A stretch of 14,451 bases of DNA from the NCBI GenBank assembly GCA_014729565.1, contig WJJR01000482.1, forward strand, positions 1 through 14,451, written 5' to 3'. Every line of letters starts with the position of its first letter. Within the stretch, counting starts at the first letter, position 1. The notes below the pieces were generated by a model. It did no database searches. It was given only the letters and a program-made list of their open reading frames with translations, and was not told the origin of the DNA. This document shows positions 7,057-11,340 of the stretch, piece after piece. The DNA comes from Candidatus Zixiibacteriota bacterium (GTDB taxonomy: Bacteria; Zixibacteria; MSB-5A5; WJJR01). Both the position numbers and the translations under genes were made by a program.

Positions 7057-7626
7057 ATGAATGGATTCGATCCCCATATTCCCCCTTCGGTCGGCATGAT
7101 CGAGTTGTCGAGCATCGCCCGTGGCTTCCAGACCGCCGACGCCATGTTGAAAGCGTCGGATGTCATCCTGCTGATGAACCGGACGATCTGCTCCGGGAAA
7201 TACATCGCGTTAGTGGCCGGAGACGTTGCGGCGGTGGAGTCGTCGGTGGCGGGCGGTCTCGAGATCGCTCAGGAGTCGGCGATTGATGATCTGATCATTC
7301 CCAATGTCCATCCGGCGATTTTCCCCGCGATTACGGCGACGAACATGTCGGCGCAAAAGGGCGCAATGGGAATAGTCGAATCGTTTTCGGTCTGTTCACT
7401 GATTGAGGGCGCCGACGCGGCCGCCAAAGCATCGCAGATCGACTTGATGGAAATGCGTCTGGCGATGGCGTTGGGCGGAAAAGCGTTTGTGACCTTCACC
7501 GGCGACGTCGCCGCGGTCGAAGCGGCCGTCGATGCCGCCTCCGCAGTGATCTCACGCAAAGGCTTGCTCGTCAACCGCGTCGTGATTCCGCGTCCGCGCG
7601 ACGAGATTCTCAACGAAACGATTTAG
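7057..7626 (+). CDS. pduT: PduT-type tandem BMC shell protein (BMC-T) with iron-sulfur pore cysteine
   Basis: BMC-T proteins carry two fused BMC domains and form pseudohexameric trimers. Domain 1 is residues 12-95 (SVGMIELSSIARGFQTADAM onwards) and domain 2 residues 102-182 (GAMGIVESFSVCSLIEGADA to VVIPRPRDE). The motif NRTICSGKY places Cys45 at the position of Cys38 of Salmonella PduT, which binds a [4Fe-4S] cluster at the trimer pore. The rest also follows PduT (GDVAAVES, IPNVHPAIFPAI, GLLVNRVVIPRP). Length is 189 residues, near PduT. Start: ATG 7057 with CGGGAA just upstream; a TTG at 7039 would add six residues and is less likely. The pdu-like pairing with the upstream PduS-type gene supports electron passage across the shell. 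The gene 10 bases downstream encodes the ACT protein. Confidence 0.94.
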   Translation: MNGFDPHIPPSVGMIELSSIARGFQTADAMLKASDVILLMNRTICSGKYIALVAGDVAAVESSVAGGLEIAQESAIDDLIIPNVHPAIFPAITATNMSAQKGAMGIVESFSVCSLIEGADAAAKASQIDLMEMRLAMALGGKAFVTFTGDVAAVEAAVDAASAVISRKGLLVNRVVIPRPRDEILNETI

Positions 7627-7636
7627 GGGCGGTGTC

Positions 7637-8167
7637 ATGCCGTTGTCAGCCGAAGAAATCGAACGGATTACACGCAGTGTGGTGGCACGTCTCGGCCGGA
7701 AAGCCGATCCGGAATCGGTCCAGGCTCAGGTCCGTCAATCTCTGACCGAAACCGCCGACGCCGACACGCCGCAACTGGCCGGGAGCCCGTCACGGCAACC
7801 GATGCCGGCGACCGATCTCCCCGACGTTACACCGATGACGGAAGCGGCATCGACGCACGTCTCGCATCCGCAAATTGAACCAACGGATTCCAACCGCAGC
7901 CGGGTGATCGTCGCGACATTTGGACGAAACCGTCCCGGGGTGGCCGCCGCACTCACAGCAGTTCTGGCCGAGCACAATTGCGACATTGCCGACATCACGC
8001 AGAAGATCTTACAGGAGTTCTTCTCGATGATCATGATCGTCGACATCGCCAACTGTTCGGTCGACTTCGCAACCCTGCGCCAGAAGTTTGGGGACGTCGA
8101 GACACGGTTGGGGGTCACGATTGTCGCGCAGCACGAGGACGTCTTCCGCGCCATGCACAGGGTTTAG
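7637..8167 (+). CDS. ACT-domain protein (UPF0237-like) with N-terminal encapsulation-peptide-like helix
   Basis: Residues 88-176 form a complete ACT-domain protein of the kind that pairs with DUF711: VIVATFGRNRPGVAAALTAV, AEHNCDIADITQKI, FFSMIMIVDI. Stand-alone members of this family are about 90 residues, so this one carries some 87 extra N-terminal residues. Residues 4-20 (SAEEIERITRSVVARLG) are a predicted amphipathic helix with Ile8, Ile11, Val15 and Leu19 on one face. This is the pattern of encapsulation peptides on PduP, PduD and other BMC cargo. Residues 40-86 are a Pro/Thr/Ser-rich linker without secondary-structure character. ACT domains usually bind small ligands and regulate a partner. 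ATG 7637 follows the BMC-T stop by 10 bases, with AGGGGCGG as ribosome binding site. The targeting role is inferred, but the BMC context makes it likely. Confidence 0.88.
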   Translation: MPLSAEEIERITRSVVARLGRKADPESVQAQVRQSLTETADADTPQLAGSPSRQPMPATDLPDVTPMTEAASTHVSHPQIEPTDSNRSRVIVATFGRNRPGVAAALTAVLAEHNCDIADITQKILQEFFSMIMIVDIANCSVDFATLRQKFGDVETRLGVTIVAQHEDVFRAMHRV

Positions 8168-8196
8168 AGCAGGGGAGCAGGCGAGCGATTTAGACG

Positions 8197-9558
8197 ATGC
8201 CCATCGACCAACGCGAAATCATTGAAACGATCCGCATGACAACGGCGGAGCATCTGGATATCCGTACCGTGACAGTCGGCATCTCGCTGCGCGATTGCCG
8301 GGGTGCGACACCGGATGAGACGGGTGAGAAGATCATCGCCCGTATTCGGACAGTGGCGTCGAACCTGGCCGATGCCGCCCGGGGCGTGGAAGCGGACTTC
8401 GGAACGCCGATCGCCAACACACGTGTGGCTGTCACTCCGATCGCCATCATCGCCGACGGTTTCGATGTTCAGGGCATGGGTACCGTTGGCCGTGCGCTCG
8501 ACACGGCCGCCGAAGCGGTGGGCGTCGACTATATTGGGGGCTTTTCGGCACTGGTCCAGAAGGGGGCGACGACAGGTGATTGGGCCCTGATCGATGCGAT
8601 CCCCGAACTGCTGTCGACCACGCAGCGGGTCTGTTCATCGGTCAACGTGGCCTCAACTAAGGCCGGCATCAATATGAATGCGGTTTTCCGGATGGGCCGT
8701 GTGGTCAAGCAGACTGCCGAGCTGACCGCCGATCAGGGTGCGATCGGCTGCGCTAAGTTGGTGACCTACTGTAATATCCCCGAAGACAACCCATTTGTCG
8801 CCGGGGCCATGCATGGGATTTCCGAACCCGATGCGGTGATCAATGTCGGTATCTCCGGCCCAGGCGTCATCCTTGAGGCGGTCCGGAGTGCGGGCGCCTG
8901 TGATTTGGGAAATCTGGCCGAAACCATTAAGCGAACTGCATTTAAGGTGACGCGCATGGGCGAGATGGTCGGCCGAGAAATGAGCCGCCGGTTGGGGATC
9001 CCATTTGGCATTGTCGACATTTCGCTGGCGCCGACGCCTCAGGAAGGCGACTCTGTCGCGCAAGTCATTGAGGCAATGGGGATTTCCCGATGCGGCGCAC
9101 CCGGCACCACCGCCGCCCTGGCGATGCTGAACGACGCGGTCAAAAAGGGCGGGCTGATGGCATCGTCGTATGTCGGTGGTATGAGCGGGGCATTCATCCC
9201 CGTGGCCGAAGATGCCGGGATGATCGCGGCGGTCGAAGCCGGGGCGCTCTCACTCGAAAAGCTCGAGGCGATGAGTTCGGTCTGTTCGGTGGGACTCGAT
9301 ATGGTGGCGATTCCCGGGAGCACCAGCGCCGAGACCATCGCCGGGATCATCGCCGACGAGATGGCCATCGGCACGGTGAACAATAAGACAACAGCAGTCC
9401 GCATTATCCCGGTACCCGGCAAGAACATCGGTGATCGAGTCGACTTCGGCGGCCTTCTGGGCAGCGGCCCGATCATGCCGGTGCCACGGTTCGACGCCGA
9501 TGAGTTCATTCACCGCGGCGGACGGATCCCCGCGCCGACGATTTCGTTGACCAACTGA
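8197..9558 (+). CDS. DUF711 / UPF0210 family protein, possible microcompartment enzyme
   Basis: This is a full-length 453-residue DUF711 protein. Family blocks are HLDIRTVTVGISLRDC at the N-terminus, NVASTKAGINMNAV, CNIPEDNPFVAGAMHG, INVGISGPGV, SRCGAPGTTAALAMLNDAVK, YVGGMSGAFIPVAEDAGMI, VCSVGLDMVAIPG, and DEMAIGTVNNKTTAVR. The function of the family is unknown to me. The streptococcal member SP0239 has been classed by fold with the pyruvate-formate-lyase-like barrels; I see no glycyl-radical motif here. The gene order ACT then DUF711 matches the common pair in Firmicutes and other phyla. The N-terminus is family-standard with no added targeting peptide, so if it enters the shell it would travel with the ACT protein. 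A purine-rich AGGGGAGCAGG at 8171-8181 lies rather far upstream of the ATG. It is the last gene of the apparent BMC operon. Confidence 0.92.
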   Translation: MPIDQREIIETIRMTTAEHLDIRTVTVGISLRDCRGATPDETGEKIIARIRTVASNLADAARGVEADFGTPIANTRVAVTPIAIIADGFDVQGMGTVGRALDTAAEAVGVDYIGGFSALVQKGATTGDWALIDAIPELLSTTQRVCSSVNVASTKAGINMNAVFRMGRVVKQTAELTADQGAIGCAKLVTYCNIPEDNPFVAGAMHGISEPDAVINVGISGPGVILEAVRSAGACDLGNLAETIKRTAFKVTRMGEMVGREMSRRLGIPFGIVDISLAPTPQEGDSVAQVIEAMGISRCGAPGTTAALAMLNDAVKKGGLMASSYVGGMSGAFIPVAEDAGMIAAVEAGALSLEKLEAMSSVCSVGLDMVAIPGSTSAETIAGIIADEMAIGTVNNKTTAVRIIPVPGKNIGDRVDFGGLLGSGPIMPVPRFDADEFIHRGGRIPAPTISLTN

Positions 9559-9599
9559 AGTCTCTCGCACAAGCGTCCAATCCCTTTGCACCGAACCGT

Positions 9600-9901
9600 T
9601 TATAGCGATTGTCAGAAGTATTTTCCGTTCGCAGAAGCCCCCGTTCAGTCGTCAAGCCTCCCCTGTCATCCCCGCGCAAGCGGGGATCCATTTTGAACCC
9701 AGCCACGCGCGGAGAATGGATTCCCGCTTTCGCGGGAATGACAACAAGTTATAGCAATCATCGAATTCCGTTCGAATGTTCGGGAACGTAGCATCGTCCT
9801 CTCGGCCCAGCGGCACGGGCACTTCGGTTGACTCAGTGTAAACGAGGCGCCCGTACTACATCGCGTGTTCAATCGGACGATAGTTCTGACAATCGCTATA
9901 A
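9600..9901. mobile_element. MITE-like element with perfect 18-bp terminal inverted repeats
   Basis: TTATAGCGATTGTCAGAA at 9600-9617 recurs as its exact reverse complement at 9884-9901. The similarity continues inward with mismatches to about 30 bp (shared TAT and TCCG). A diverged direct copy, TTATAGCAATCATCGAA, lies at 9749-9765, so a 153-bp unit (9749-9901) is an alternative boundary. The ends contain TATA, which would fit TA target duplication as in IS630/Tc1-type elements. There is no transposase ORF inside, so it would be non-autonomous. The mobile nature is inferred; the repeats are seen directly. Confidence 0.55.
9664..9744. repeat. Paired inverted hairpins of REP/BIME type
   Basis: Two hairpins face each other: ATCCCCGC-GCAA-GCGGGGAT at 9668-9687 and ATTCCCGC-TTTC-GCGGGAAT at 9720-9739. 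Their flanks (TGTCAT ... ATCCATT and AATGGAT ... ATGACA) are also inverted copies. The GTCATTCCCGCGAAAGCGGGAATCC-like unit is of a kind met as a dispersed repeat in many proteobacterial and other genomes. It is nested in the larger inverted-repeat element. Confidence 0.8.
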
Positions 9902-9958
9902 CTGTGTCGGGGCACGGACTGCCGCAGCCCGATGAAGAGTCCAGCGTGACCCCACCTG

Positions 9959-10116
9959 CTTGGGCCTGTTGAAAGAGTCGTGTTTTGACTCTAGACCAGA
10001 TGGTGTCACTGAATGAGACAATCATAACCTCGCGTCGGTGCGGCTCTTAGCCGCACCGGTCCGGCTGAGAGCCGGACCTACGCGACAGACCTATGGCTTT
10101 TTCAACACGCCCCAAA
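9959..10116. repeat. Imperfect inverted repeat enclosing the tandem hairpins
   Basis: TGTTGAAAGAG at 9967-9977 and CTTTTTCAACA at 10097-10107 are inverted copies with one mismatch. The outer sequence is also related (TTGGGCC on the left, GCCCCAAA on the right) allowing a one-base gap. TGTTGAAAAAG-like ends resemble those of some insertion sequences. The enclosed 120 bases have no ORF. A small non-autonomous element is possible, with the two hairpins as its core. Confidence 0.35.
10037..10078. repeat. Two back-to-back perfect hairpins
   Basis: GGTGCGGCT-CTT-AGCCGCACC (10037-10057) is followed without a gap by GGTCCGGCT-GAG-AGCCGGACC (10058-10078). Each has a perfect 9-bp stem and 3-base loop. 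The two units share the pattern GGTNCGGCTNNNAGCCGNACC, differing at the variable stem pair and in the loop, so the variable base is compensated on both arms. No T-tract follows, so they are not standard terminators. Confidence 0.85.
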
Positions 10117-10606
10117 GGCCCGTGGCCCCGACCGTGAGTACCAAATAAACCAAGCCGTACTCCCTCTCAATGGAACGCATTTCTGAGAATCCCTTTAAAG
10201 AAACAACCCAGCCAATCCAGTTTCCTGTCACAATGTCATGTCCCGCGAGGGTCAAGGAGGTTGTAGGGGTCTGCAAAATTTGTGCACCAGCGGACACAGT
10301 TTGTCATGATTGCATAATGGGGAGAGTGCCTTCCATCTGCTCGTGGGGTAGTCTCAACACACCGGCTCCGTGAGTCTGGCTGTTAACTTATTGATTAATA
10401 ATGCCTTGCTTTTGCTGGCAGGGAAGGGCCGGGTTGGGTTGAGACGTTGGCCCTGAAACTCAGGCAGTCGTCACTGTTCGGTCCGCTTTTTGCAGTCTTG
10501 CGGTTGGCAATCTGGGCGTAGTCCTTACTTAAACTGTGGTCAACAAATGACGGTTGCGCAAGGAGTTTGACCTCTTTTTCTCACCGCAAAAAATGCGTTT
10601 AGGGTA
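10117..10606. other. Intergenic stretch without recognisable feature
   Basis: About 490 bases with no convincing gene. Short ORFs exist on both strands near 10091-10373 but match nothing I know. The base composition is lower in GC and more mixed than in the neighbouring genes, including AT-rich patches near 10380-10405 and 10575-10605. I see no tRNA, rRNA or CRISPR structure. Confidence 0.5.
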
Positions 10607-10636
10607 TTGACAGTCGAGCCGGGCGTGGTATATTTG
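10607..10636 (+). promoter_or_regulatory. Near-consensus promoter, about 700 bases upstream of the secreted-protein gene
   Basis: TTGACA at 10607-10612, a 16-base spacer, and TATATT at 10629-10634 are close to the sigma-70 consensus. The downstream bases extend it to TATATTTG (10629-10636), a full match to the Bacteroidota TAnnTTTG -7 element. The A/T-rich sequence just upstream (GCAAAAAATGCG) could act as an UP-like element. Transcription would start near 10641 towards the large secreted-protein gene, with no other credible ORF in between. Confidence 0.7.
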
Positions 10637-10640
10637 GAAC

Positions 10641-11340
10641 GCCGATTGATGTTACCACATGCGATATGGTATTACAGCGAAATTGCAGTTCACTTCAAAG
10701 AGTTTGGGTGGCAGTCTGAGACGACACTGTGATGACAAGTGTGAAGGCTGATCAACACGACGTGTCACCTGGTCCTTCCCGCCTGTGAGAATAGGCGGAT
10801 ACGGTTCACCCCCGCGCGCACCCGCGCGGACCACGATTGCGAGAGGGAGTCGACAGCGGCGCCGCGACGGCGTCGGCGGGCTAAAGGAGTCACCAGAGAT
10901 TGTTGACCATGACGCCAGTGGCAGACGACCAGAGACTCCGGATGTACGAGCATGGGTTTTGTGGGGGATTTACAATAGCAGAACAACAACGCGGTTCTGT
11001 TTGGGGCCGATCAGAACAGGCCGCTGTGATACGTGGCACAATGATTTTGAATGTCAATCAACCGTTACTCGGTAACCTTTAACCTGAATCGGCGAAAGGA
11101 GGTGTTGCGAACGAAGAGTCTCGTTCTTTAAACGCTCGCTTCAGGTAACTTTGAGAACGTTGTACATCTTTCACTTTCTGGAGGTGAGGTTTAAAGAAAA
11201 TCGGTATTGAGGCACGCATACAGACACTCAGCACGGTACTTAGGGGGATCATCTAACGCGTGGATTCCCAACTGAGTAGTGTCTCGCTCAAGGGAATTCG
11301 AACTGTCAACTGTGAATGAGTTATGAAGGAGCAAAACAAG
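10641..11340 (+). promoter_or_regulatory. Long structured leader region (5' UTR or unannotated RNA)
   Basis: If the promoter at 10607 serves the secreted-protein gene, about 700 bases are transcribed untranslated. Several hairpins are visible: CCGCCT/AGGCGG at 10779-10798, GTTCTG/CAGAAC at 10994-11017 extended by GCGG/CCGC, and a two-level structure at 11082-11146. Several Shine-Dalgarno-like sequences occur (AAAGGAG 10883, AAAGGAGG 11095, GGAGGTGAGG near 11181) without a credible gene after them. I do not recognise a known riboswitch class. A stand-alone small RNA between 10641 and the gene is an alternative. Confidence 0.4.
11082..11146 (+). promoter_or_regulatory. Two-level stem-loop holding a strong ribosome-binding-site-like sequence
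   Basis: The outer stem is ACCTGAA (11082-11088) with TTCAGGT (11140-11146). An inner stem GCG/CGC (11092-11094 with 11133-11135) and a hairpin GAACGA-AGAGTC-TCGTTC (11109-11126) lie inside. AAAGGAGG (11095-11102) sits in the internal loop and precedes a ten-codon mini-ORF GTG-TTG-CGA...TAA (11103-11132) with almost no spacing. It may be a regulatory leader or a decayed gene start. Confidence 0.4.

Noticed and set aside
8197..9558. DUF711 as a glycyl-radical enzyme because of its PFL-like fold class
   Set aside because: No RVxGY-type glycyl-radical motif is present near the C-terminus and no activase gene is in the window.
9664..10078. CRISPR array suggested by the cluster of repeats
   Set aside because: The repeats are inverted hairpins of different sequence and spacing, with no regular direct repeats or spacers, and no cas genes are present.
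10091..10297. Minus-strand 68-residue ORF ending in a hydrophobic stretch and GVLKKP
   Set aside because: It looks a little like a C-terminal membrane anchor, but there is no ribosome binding site, no family resemblance, and its end overlaps an inverted-repeat arm. A gene relic cannot be excluded.
10900..11082. 60-codon plus-strand ORF in the leader with AAAGGAG ten bases upstream
   Set aside because: The spacing is acceptable but the start is TTG, the product resembles nothing known, and it overlaps the GTTCTG/CAGAAC hairpin. Left as part of the leader.
11267..11320. Minus-strand AGTTCGAATTCCC resembling a tRNA T-loop
   Set aside because: No T-stem pairing, acceptor stem or anticodon arm can be drawn around it.
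11323..11340. Upstream ATG at 11323 as start of the secreted-protein gene
   Set aside because: The AAGGAG ribosome binding site lies inside this extension, nine bases before ATG 11341, and the signal peptide begins naturally at MKRF.
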